Shown in pieces: positions 35,736 to 45,229 of a stretch of DNA of 64,000 nt; positions within the stretch are counted from its first letter, which is position 1; every line of letters starts with the position of its first letter. The translations under genes and the position numbers were made by a program. The DNA is taken from positions 1,860,001 through 1,924,000 of the forward strand of contig BRON01000004.1 of NCBI GenBank assembly GCA_024345305.1, in the 5' to 3' direction. The stretch comes from Mrakia gelida. Lineage: Eukaryota > Basidiomycota > Tremellomycetes > Cystofilobasidiales > Mrakiaceae. The notes under the pieces are model-generated. The model saw only the letters and a program-made list of their open reading frames with translations. It was not told the origin of the DNA and searched no databases.

Positions 35736-38141
35736 ATGTCCAACACAACTGGGGCAGATACAGGACTCGCCGCTCTTTGGGCTTCAGATCCCAGTTGGTA
35801 CATGGGGGGCCTCGCTCTTGCAGGTTCTCTAGACCAAGTACTCTTCGGGATTCTCTGCGTGTGAGCGGCTTTTCCCCCTCGTCTCATCGAACCCATCTGT
35901 CCCGATATGAAGCTAACGGGGTTCTGTTCGGTCAATCGTTCCAGCGAGGTGTGGTCTTACTTGTGAGTAGCTGAAAATCTGGAGAAGGGACGGGGAGGGA
36001 AGGACGAAATGGAGCGAGGTCGCCCGCGCGACGATCAATCATCAACGCTGGCTGACCTGTCTTGCTGTCTTTCCTCCTCTTCCGCTAGCCACTGGTTCAA
36101 GACTGACCGAAGAAACTTCAAGATCTTAGTCTCTCTGCTCTTCTTCATTAACTTGTGAGTCTGAGCTACTGGTCCTCTCATTCCGAGCCGAGACCTGATC
36201 GTCGTCTCTTCGTCTTTCTCCTCCCCTCGTTCTTTTCGCCATTCTGCAGCTCGCAAACGTGTGTGACGCTCGTCTACGGCTTTCTGGTCTTTGTGAAAGA
36301 GACAGGAAACTGGAGTCAGATCAACGTGCTCGTCAACACCGAGTGGGAAATCCTGCTGATCTGCGAAGCGTTGGCGACCTCTCTTGCCCAAGTAAGTCGT
36401 CCCACACCTCTCGAGCAGGTGTTTGAATGCTCGGCTGACGGTTCCCCCTTACTCTAGGTCTACTTCCTGGATCGAGCCTACAAGATCTCGAAGAAGAACA
36501 AGTTCCTTCTCGCCTTCTGCTCGCTCACCGTCAGTCCGCTTCGTACCCTCCTTGGATCGAGATACATCGGCTGATCATGCACTCGAGACTCCCACACAGA
36601 TTCTCGGAGGCGTGGGTCTTGGACTGGGCTCTTCGATAGCGACAATCGTGAGCTTCTTACCTTCGTCGATTTGGCTCACCATCACGCTCGACTGACTCGT
36701 CTCTTTTCTTCCTTCGAAGGTTGCTGGAAACGATGTGAGCTTCCCTGAGGCTTGACAGTTAATCCCAGTAGCTGATGCGCCGCCTTTATTCTCCGCAGGT
36801 CAACTTCTCGAACTTCACCACCCTCGTGCGTCGAAGGAATGAAGCTCGCTCGAGATCGCGAAGCCACGAACTGATCGCTTCTTGACGCGTTCATTTCACA
36901 GACGAACCTCGTTATCGTTTGGAAGTCCGCTACTGGAGTAACGGATCTCGTTCTGACAGGCACTAGTGAGTTCATCTCGCAATCTCGCAATCCGACGAGG
37001 AAAAGGACCAGCGATCTCGATGCGTTCAACTCGATCTGACCCTCTCGTGTCTTCATCCTACCTCTCAGTCGTCTACCACCTCCTCAAATCCAGATCGGAA
37101 TGGTCGAGTACTAACGCGACTATCACCTCGCTCGTCAGGTTCAGTAAGTGAAGCTCGAATCGACCTGTCCAGATAGCGACGCGTCGAACTGACGACTCGC
37201 GTCCCTCTTCCTCTTTCCCCAGCTTTCGAGGCCCAGTGTCTACCCCTCATTGCCGGACTCTTCTTCCTTGCGACTTACGTTTATGATGGTAACAGGTCCG
37301 TCTAACTCCTCCCTTCAAGCTCAACGCAACCTCGTTCGACCCTGTCGCCAACTGACCCTCTTTTCTTTTCTCTCAACTCGCCTCCCTCCAGCAATCTCTG
37401 CTTGATCGGCTCTTTCAGTGAGACCAAGCTCGCCGCGATCTCAGTGCTTCGTGAGTTCATCCCTGCTCTTGAAAGGTGGAAGCCGAGGTTGACTTTTTGT
37501 CGTCGCTTCGTCTCGCTCGCAGATGTCCTCAACTCGTTCGTACATCAATCTCTCGCGCGTCGCTGGCGACACTTCGTTCGTGCCTCAGCTTCAAAGACTG
37601 ATTTTTCCCTTCTTCCCTTTCCCTCCCTCCCTCTCTTTTCCGATCCTTCTGCTCGACGCACGCAGTCGAGGAAAGCTGCGACACGACTGGTCTGGAACGG
37701 ATCGCTCGACCGAGAAGAACACGTCGGGAAACCACACGACTCGAGTCACTGGAGGAGGCACCAAGGGCGTCACCGTCTTTACTGAGACTCAGATCCACGT
37801 CAGTCCGACTCCTACATATCTTCTCGTCTCCCTTCCCGCTCGTTCCCTGACGCGTCGCTCACTCCCTCCTCTCCCTCTCACAGAACTCCGCTCCCGACGA
37901 GTTCGACCCTCATCCCATCCGAACCCAAACCCGGTCCCAACGCCGTCTCGAAGAGGAGGACGGCATCTCTCTCGAATCGTTCGAGCACGACGCAGCTCTC
38001 AAGGAACAGCAGTCGAAGGAGGACGAGGCTCGAGGTCCTTTCGCCAGCGAGGTCTCGTTCGCCCCCTCGTTCGCTGGAACAGACGATGGACGGAAACTCA
38101 TCAACCACGTCGATCATTTCCCTTACAAGCAGAAGGACTGA
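35736..38141 (+). CDS. seven-helix membrane protein, DUF6534 type (basidiomycete family)
   Basis: The ATG at 35736 opens MSNTTGADTGLAALWASDPS, an unprocessed N-terminus. It is followed by the family-typical start of helix 1 (GSLDQVLFGILCVEVWSYF) and HWFKTDRRNFKILVSLLFFIN, QTCVTLVYGFLVF, EWEILLICEALATSLAQVYFL with DRAYKISKKNK, FCSLTILGGVGLGLGSSIATIV, LVIVWKSATGVTDLVLTGTIVYHLL, and a last helix LPLIAGLFFLATYVY. The loop RVW-like position reads DRAYKISKK, the conserved cytosolic loop of this family. A hydrophilic C-terminal tail of about 120 residues ends VDHFPYKQKD with TGA at 38139-38141. The family is widespread in basidiomycetes and of unknown function. There are more than ten introns, one carrying the CGACGCGTCG palindrome at 37178. 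Confidence 0.8.
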
Positions 38142-38541
38142 GATCCTCTGCTTCCTCGTCTCGTAGCTTTCAACTAGCTTCGACGCGTCGTCTTCGATTT
38201 TGGGTTTCTCGTTTCGTTGCTCCTCTGCCCTCTCGTTTTGTATTCTTTCGGTTTGTTCTTTCGCGGTCTTGGTGAGACTCAGCTCCTCTCTATACCCTCT
38301 TTTGATGACTCCCGTTCAGTTTACCCCTATCATACCTTTCCTTGGATCTCATACCTCGAAGATGGATCTATCTCTCGACGCGTCGAACTTTCGCTCGCTC
38401 GTCACTCGTTCGTGAAGATCATGAAGAAAGAGAGAAAGAGCAACGCTAGCGAGCACGACTAGTAAGACTACAACCGAAGATCTCCTACTCGTCAAATATC
38501 TACTCTAATCGAGCGAAAGAGAAAGAGAGAGAGAGGCCAGC
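38142..38541. other. intergenic between convergent genes
   Basis: Two copies of CGACGCGTCG (38181-38190 and 38377-38386) lie in this 400-nt convergent interval. No gene is seen. Confidence 0.45.
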
Positions 38542-40088
38542 TCAAGGAGCGAGTTTCGACACGTTCGCGACGGTGATCTGCCCTCTCGGCGAGAGCAAGC
38601 CGTCCGCGAGACACTTCCCTGTTCCTGGACCTACGAAGACGAAGGAGAAAGTGTCAGCCCGAGACTTCAGAGACCGTCGAGGAGAGGGATCGAGACGAGA
38701 CTGACCGAGAGTGATACCCCAGCACGTGAGCCCTCCTCCTATCCAAACTCCCTCAACTCCCTTCACCTTCCCAACGAACGGCTTGCCTCGCTCGGAGACG
38801 GGGAGGTAGCAAGCCTGGCGAACGACTTCCTCCGCTCGGGCGAGATGAGGAGAGAGGGTGGTGATTTCGCGATGGAGGTTGTTGAGGTGAGTGGGGTCTG
38901 CGACGACCTGAGAGGAGTGGGAGGGGAGAGGTTCGTCGTCCGTTGCTCCGCAGATATAGATCGTTCCGTCGGGTCGAGGGTACATCTCGGGTTCGGTCTG
39001 CTCTCCGTCTTCAAGGGTAAGATTGGTGAAAATCGCGTCTGGTGAGTGAGAGGTCGAATAGAAAGGAGTCAGATTGCTCGTCGTCGCGTCGAGTGACGCG
39101 AAGGTGATGAAGGAACTCACGAGGTGTGATCTCCATGCCTCTCGTCTTCAAAACGATGCTGTGAGCTCGAGATCCTCTCACGTCCAGGACTCCTCCGAGT
39201 CTCTTTGAGGAACAAAACAAGGGGCGCGAAGGAAACGAAGTCAGCGACTGTCAGCGAGATGAGCTCCTTCAGACCCTCCAAAAAAAAGCAAGACTCACCT
39301 CCCCAAGAAGCCTCGTAGCCAGCACTCCCGTCCAAGGTCCAGCAGCGATAACCACATCCGTAGCCTTGATCTCCTCATCGACCTTCTCGACGTCCATAGT
39401 GCTCGTCGTGATCCCAACTCCAACGACTTCTTCTCCTCCCCATTCGCTCCCTTCCCAAGAACCAACGACGTCGCGCTAGCGAGCACAACCTTCGCTCCAC
39501 TCAAACGAACCATCTCCTCGGTGAACAGCTTCGGATGAACCTGAGCGATGGTGTCCTTGAGCCCCAAAGTCCTCGTCCTCATCCTCTTGCCCAAGTCCTC
39601 TCCCAACCATCCTCTCAACCCTCTCGGATCCTTCTTGTCCCCTCCAGCAGGGATCGAGCTCATGTCGGCCTCCAAGTGAACCGCCTCAAGACGACGATAT
39701 CCCCATTTGGACTCTCCATCGTGCTGCTTTGCGAGATCGGAGTGAAGTTGGAAGGAGAGGGAGGCGAGAGGAGTGGTGGGTTCTCCGTGCCAGTCGAGAG
39801 CGAGGAGACCGCCTGCTTTGCCTGAGGCGGCGGAGGCGATGGAGGTGGATTCGAGGATGGTGATGATGTGGTTGGTTGGGGAGAAAGAGGGATGGCGGGA
39901 GAGGTAGTAGCTAGAGAAGGCGGAATGGCGGAATGGAAGGGAGGAAGGTTGGTGAGCTCGAGCGTCCCTTCTGGACCTCGTTCCTTCCAGACAGCGAGAG
40001 AGGAATAGACTCACGCTGTTGAGGCTCCGACGATGCCTCCTCCAATAATTACGAAGTCTCGATGAGCGACGGGAGCGCGAGAAGGCAT
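38542..40088 (-). CDS. TDA3: TDA3-like FAD-dependent oxidoreductase (DAO fold), with an internal frameshift
   Basis: The ATG at 40088 opens MPSRAPVAHRDFVIIGGGIVGAS, the FAD-binding GxGxxG motif of the D-amino-acid-oxidase fold, split by an intron right after it. Then come YYLSRHPSF, TSIASAASGKAGGLLALDWHG, GYRRLEAVHLEAD, AQVHPKLFTEEMVRLSGAKVV, VVIAAGPWTGVLATRLL, RGSRAHSIVLKTR, EMYPRPDGTIYICGATDDEP and WIGGGLTCWGITLGPGTGKCLADGL. TCA at 38542-38544 is the stop. This order matches yeast Tda3, an endosome-associated putative oxidoreductase of unknown substrate. Odd: within one exon (39.43 kb) the frame must shift by one base between GANGEEKK and VVGVGITTST for both halves to make sense, and no intron fits there. 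Confidence 0.8.
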
Positions 40089-40296
40089 CCTTTGGAGGGT
40101 GGAGAGGAAAGAGATGGTGGAGGGTGGAGGCGAGTAAGGTCGTGGATGAGCTCGACTCCCTCCCTTTCCTCAGTGAGGTGACGTAGCCAGCGATTTGAGA
40201 AGGCAGATTTTGTGAAGTATCAGAGAGGTCGGTGTCGAAGTGTGTCGGAGTTCTGAAACCCAACGAGAAGTTTTTCTCTGTGAGCAGAGCTTCGAG
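40089..40296. promoter_or_regulatory. bidirectional promoter, TDA3-like gene / unknown gene
   Basis: Divergent start codons are 208 nt apart. No TATA box or other known motif stands out. Confidence 0.4.
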
Positions 40297-41768
40297 ATGA
40301 CGCGCCTTCTTTCCGCCGACGACGAATCTCTCCGAGCTCGTTCTTCCTTCCTCTTCCCTTCCATCCACGACCTTCCCCTCCTGCAAATGCCTAGCACTGT
40401 CGCTCCTAGATTCTACGCCTCTCCAGCTATCGAGCATCCCTACTCGTTCAACGGATCCTCGTTCAACGTCTCCCTTCACAAAGATCAGGACGTTCATCAG
40501 CCCTCCTTCCCTCGATGTCCTCCTCCCAAACTCCTCTCCCTCCTCACCTACACCCCTCCCGCCAACCCCCATCTCACCAAAGCAGGAACCAAACGAATCA
40601 ACAAGGCTCCACGACACGTCGACGAGTCAGCCGAGTTCTACACCGCTCAACTCCTTCACTATGGACTGAAACCGCTCAAGACGAAGGCTTCAGCAAAGGC
40701 AGCGTTGCTGAAGGCTTTCGAGGCTCAGGGAGGGAAGAACATCAAGGTCCCGAAGGAGATAAAGGAGATCGAGCAGCGGTTGAAATATACCTTCTACGTC
40801 GCAGACCAGGCTGCGAAACCGGTGTGGGAGAAGTGGGCGAAAGAGGAGGGGAAGAGGGATGTCCTGAGGGCGTTTCAAAACATGGTAGAGAAGGGGGAGC
40901 TAGAGATCGTAGAGAGAGATTTGAAGAGGTCTAGGGACAGTTCGTATGGCTCTGTCTCGGATACCCATGTGGAGGAGGAAGGTTCGAAAAAGAAGGCACC
41001 TCGGCAGGCTGGGAAGAAGACGAAGGACTCGAAGAAGGTGAGCTCGACCGTTCCCTCCCTCCCTCGTTCCTCTCGCTTCCTTCGCCTCGCTCGCCTCGAC
41101 AATCTTGAAAACTTGTCTCTGATTGTTCTCTGTTCCTCTCATTTCTCTTCCAGACGAACCCAATCCCAAGTCTCTACCCCCGCGTCTTCACCCAAGGCGT
41201 CTTCGTCAACTTCTGCAGCTCCTACCTCATCACCTCTCCCTCTCTCTCCTCCCGCTACCCCTCCATCTCCGAAAACACACTCAAAATGGAACTCTTCCCC
41301 TCCTTCACCTCCTACCACCTCTGGGCAGCCTTCGATCTCGGCGTCCTCGAAGGAGTCTTCCGTTCCTCCTCCGACTCCCCTCTCTCCTCCATCTCCTCCA
41401 CCTCCTCCTCCTTCGACCCCTCCTCTCCCAACGCAGTCTCCTTCCAGTGGAGAGGACGCGACTCCGGCTCAGGCGAAGTCACCACGGACGAGCTGAACAA
41501 GGGGACGTTGACGTTCGTCGGGTTCGGGAAGATCAAAGGAAGGATGTACTGGGATTGTTTGCCTGGAGATGGGTACTTTGAGTTTGATGGAGTTGCGGTG
41601 AAGGAAGGGGACGAGAGGTTGGATCAAGGGGAGCAGGTGATGGAGTGGAAGATGCAGTATAGAGAGTTAAAGAAGGGAGGGAAGAGAGACGCGTCGGATA
41701 CGGAGGATGATGATTGGGATGAGAACGCGGAGTCGGACGAGGAGGATGGGTATGGCTGTGCGCTTTGA
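40297..41768 (+). CDS. conserved-looking protein of unknown function, 451 residues
   Basis: Two exons join in frame: 40297-41037 and 41154-41768. The start could also be the ATG at 40387 (MPSTVAPRFYASPAIEHPYS), because the 30 residues before it are less protein-like. The first half is Lys/Glu-rich and helical (SAKAALLKAFEAQGG, EIEQRLKYTFYVADQAAKPV) and ends in a basic stretch. The second half has FTSYHLWAAFDLGVLEGVF, FQWRGRDSGSGEVT and GKIKGRMYWDCLPGDGYFEF, a likely beta-rich domain. An acidic tail follows (DTEDDDWDENAESDEED). I recognise no family. Confidence 0.7.
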
Positions 41769-42611
41769 GTAGATCAGTAATATATGTGACCCGTCTGTAG
41801 TTTTACGATGCCTTTGACGACTTGGATCGAGTCAGGTCGCGTCGGAAATGACCCTTTGCGCGACGCGTCTCGTTCGTTCCTCCTTCGTCTTGCGGTGACA
41901 AGAACAGCAGCGGAAAGAGGATGAGGTCGTTATTAGAGTGAGATAGCTATCAATCGAGAGTGCGTTGTGAACCGAGGACGAGACGAGAAGAGACAAGAAA
42001 TGAATGATCAAACGAGAGAAGCGAGAAAGGAGAGCACGAGAACAGGAACGGACAACAAAGCTACGAGATGAAACGACGCCAGAGACTGAGAAAACAAGGG
42101 TTCAATAAGAAAGAAGCGAGAAGGGGAAACGAAAACTGGAAAGCCAACTCGACCAGCGAGAAGAGGCACGCGCACGAAGCGATGATGGCGGAGAGCACGT
42201 CGAGACGCGTCTGTGATTCTGTTGGAGGGAGGGAGTAGGAAGGGAGATTAGATGAGGAAAGACAGGAAGGATCTTTGGCGAGTCTAAGAGGCAGAAAGAG
42301 CGGTTTGAGTCAGCTTGGTGGTTCGATATAACGAGAGAGGAAGGGAAGAAGCGACACAGACCTTGTCCGAAAGGACGCGACGAGACTAGACGACGAAAGC
42401 ACGACGAAGGAGCGAAGTCTCGAGGACGAGCTCCGACGTGACATGATGATGATAATTTTGTGGGAGACTGAGTGCTCTGTGAGCGATCAGGAAGAGGGAG
42501 AAGATCAGCAAAGCCCTTCGTCGAGAACGAAGACGCACGACAGAACGAAGGCTACGACTCACCTCTTCTCACCCGACTCCCTCTCTCCATTTGCTCGACC
42601 ACTTCCCCATC
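41769..42611. other. intergenic between convergent genes
   Basis: About 840 nt, purine-rich on the plus strand. Open frames are short and I see no gene. Confidence 0.4.
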
Positions 42612-43199
42612 TCAGATCTCTTCGACCCTGACCCTCCTCCTCTCCCTTCTCATCTTGTTCCTCTTCTCCTGCTCCTCCTCTCCTCTCGCCCAGACGCCAG
42701 GAACTCCAGAAGCAGGGAGACGGAGGAAAAGAGGACTCGAACGACTATCGGCGATGAAGTTGTAGAGTTGCCAGTCGTGGACTTTGCGAGAGGTGGCAGC
42801 GGTGTGAGGTGTTCCGGAGGTGAGGGTCGCGAGAGCGTTCTGGAAGGAAGAAAAGGAAGTTGAGGTGAAGCGGACAAGAGGAGGGAGGGATCACGGTCAG
42901 CTCGAGGTTCGATGCGACGATGAGAGCGAGAGAAGGGAAAGGAAGAAAGCAAACGTGATACTCACGGCTCGGTGCATGTCCCTCTCAGCGATCTCCGTTC
43001 GAGCCTCCTCCTCGGAGACATCCGCCTCGACGACAACCACCGTCGCGAGGACTCGAGTTTGCTGCATGTCGCCCTCGACCTCCTCCTCCTCGACGACTCC
43101 GAACTGAAGAAGCTCCTCATCCTCCTCGTCCTCGTCCAAGGTGATTCGGCTATCAAGAATCAGCTTCTCGACCAATCGTCGCTGCTCCTGGCTCGCCAA
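42612..43199 (-). CDS. small acidic protein of unknown function
   Basis: The ATG at 43199 opens MASQEQRRLVEKLILDSR, then a strongly acidic stretch (LDEDEEDEELLQF, VVEEEEVEGD) and helical DVSEEEARTEIAERDMHRA. A GTGAGT donor and CTTCCAG acceptor (about 42841) join in phase to NALATLTSGTPHTAATSRKV, HDWQLYNFIADSR and a basic end, with TGA at 42612-42614. Total length is about 150 residues. I recognise no family. Its first 90 nt overlap the 5' part of a plus-strand F-box-like gene, so one of the two models may be wrong in that interval. Confidence 0.5.
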
Positions 43200-44051
43200 A
43201 ACCTCCTCCCTCTCCGTCGCCTTCCTCCAACTCTCCTCCCCGCTCCTCTACGACGAGATCAACATCACGGGATTCGAAGCTTTGGCGAAGCTCTTCTGTA
43301 ATAGGGTGAGTCTCTCTTCTTATTCGAAACGTACGAGGCCCTCGCGAATCTGCCCACGGGAGCAGAAGGTGATGAGCTCGCCCTCGCCAAAGCTGACCTC
43401 CTCCCCTTCCTTCGTCTGCTGCAGCCGTCTTCTCTCCATCAAGCGCAACTGGAACCCTACCTCTCCCTTACTCGGATACGGTCCCTCACCTTCGCTCCTC
43501 CCTCCACCGTCACCTTTCCTCTCCCCGAACTCTCGTCCAGTCGCATCCCATCAACAGCCTCAGCCGTCGAGGTCGAACCCCTCGCCCTCAAACTCTCCCA
43601 AAGCGCCAACCAACGGGGAGATCCCTACAGATCCTGCTGGGAGACCTTCTTTCTCTTCTTAAACCCGAGATCAGTCCACCTGATCGGAGTCAAGCTCTCT
43701 CCACCCACCATCGATCTTCGACCGGCGGCGTGGCCCAACCTCTCCCTGCTGTCGTTCGACGGCTGCATCGGCCTTTCCATGAGGGATTGGCCCTGTTTGA
43801 GAGGAGGTGGAACAGATGTATCTATCGTGCTCGTCTTCGCTTTGAACAGTGGGGCGTCGTTGTTGAGGAACGCATACGAGTGCACGGACAAGGCGTCCAG
43901 GAGAGTGAGGAGCGTCGTCATTCGGTCGTTGTCGCACGGGCTGAAGGCGGTCGCAGAGAAGACCTTCGTCGAGTTTTGGTCGTGGAACAGAGCTACCGGG
44001 GGGGACTTGGAGCGAAGGAAGAGCCTCATCACGTACGAGGTTTCGGAATGA
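43108..44051 (+). CDS. F-box-like protein, 5' end unresolved
   Basis: A plus-strand exon ending AGG at 43305 encodes RLSRISFSTNRRCSWLAKTS, SLSVAFLQLSSPLLYDEINI, resembling the second half of an F-box followed by the linker usual in basidiomycete F-box proteins. A GTGAGT...CTGAC...CTGCAG intron joins it in phase to 43425-44051 (SSLHQAQLEPYLSLTRIRSL, LIGVKLSPPTIDLRPAAWPN, LSLLSFDGCIGLSMRDWPCL), with TGA at 44049-44051. No ATG precedes it in this frame (a TGA is at 43106), so one or more 5' exons are missing; the start given is only the limit of the open frame. Further splice-like signals at 44.23-44.46 kb suggest extra downstream exons or another small gene. Confidence 0.45.
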
Positions 44052-44793
44052 GGGGAGAGGTTCGACGTCTCGACGAGGTGAGTGCTCCTCGTCTCGTTCC
44101 CAGGTCTAACGTCTCGTCGCTGACCTTTTGCTTCACTTCCGGCCCTCCCGAGACCTAAGACTTCCATCACCGACTCCTGCTCACATTAAACTCCTCGCGC
44201 TTGTCTTCCGACACCCTCGCTCTCGTGAGTTCATCGCGTCTCGAATTACAACTCGCTCGACCCTCTCTCACATCTCTAACCCCTTTCCTCCTTCTTCACG
44301 CGTCTCAGATCGACCCTCAACTCCAACAACCCCCAACTCCATCGCCTGATCTCGCCAAACTCTCGCGCAACCCACGGATGTGAGTGCCTCTTCCCTCGTC
44401 GTCGACTACTTCACGCTCGCTGACCTCCCTTCGTCTCTCTTCTTTCTTTCCCTTTCTTCAGACCTCGTGCCTTCACGCTCATATGATATGAACTCATCGT
44501 CTTACTCTTTCCTTCGAGTCTCGAAAAATCTCTCTCAGCCAGCGAGACGAGGACGCAGAGCCACCGACCGACGATTCGTCCTTCGTTAGACGCGTCGAAC
44601 CATCGAGCAATTTCGCTTTCGATCCTTTTTTCTCTCCTTCCAATAGTCCCAACTCGGGATCGATCTCGCACGCTTCTCTCCTTTTCTTCCCTTCGCGACC
44701 AGACCGAAACCGAAGGTCAGCCGTTGAAACTCGACGGCGAGATGGCTGGTTCAGTCCGCCACTCTTCGCTCAACTCCCCCTGAACGGTCGTTC
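44052..44793. other. unresolved stretch with plus-strand splice signals
   Basis: GTGAGT donors (about 44225 and 44381) pair with CTCAG and TTCAG acceptors, and CTGAC branch sites are visible. The exon pieces IDPQLQQPPTPSPDLAKL and PRAFTLI join in phase to a TGA near 44487. I could not connect them in frame to the F-box-like gene upstream. Confidence 0.3.
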
Positions 44794-44847
44794 AAAAAGC
44801 GAAGCAGAAAGGCTAATATCCATAGACTAGAGGCGGGGATTTGAACC
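44794..44847 (-). ncRNA. possible Pol III element: tRNA B box followed by a T5 terminator
   Basis: On the minus strand 44847-44837 reads GGTTCAAATCC, a perfect match to the tRNA B box (T-arm). A run of five T (44798-44794) lies about 40 nt downstream, as a Pol III terminator would. I could not fold a full cloverleaf or find an A box upstream, so this may be a tRNA remnant, an intron-containing tRNA I cannot resolve, or chance. Confidence 0.3.
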
Positions 44848-45229
44848 TGCGATTCTGACTACTAGGGGTCATCCTCGCGACCGAAGAGGAAACGAACGAA
44901 ATGAAAAGACGGAGAAAGGGACGAGGTGTTGCACGATGGGCTATTCCCAAGTCCCTGAGATTGAGTCTCTTCTTGCTTGTTATATACCCGAGGGAAGAAA
45001 GCTGGCCGCTAGCAGGAGTGCGAGCTAAGAGGACTGAGTTGAACGTGGGCGAGGAGGGAAGACGCTCGCTCGTTCACTCAACGCGTCGTCGTTTCGTTTC
45101 GTGCGAGAACAAATCATCATCAGCGTTAGACTAAGCAAAGCAGGAGAACACAGACCAAGAATTGCAAAAGAAGAAAGGGGGCATAGCAAGTCGTCAAGAA
45201 CAACAGAAAACACAAACGGGAACGAAACC
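44848..45229. other. intergenic
   Basis: Nothing supported here apart from the possible 5' part of the Pol III element. Confidence 0.35.

Noticed and set aside
40170..40617. A minus-strand extension of the TDA3-like gene upstream of 40088
   Set aside because: The open frame continues, but the FAD-binding N-terminus MPSRAPVAHRDFVIIGGG starts at 40088 and splices in phase, so the upstream part is not needed and overlaps the divergent gene.
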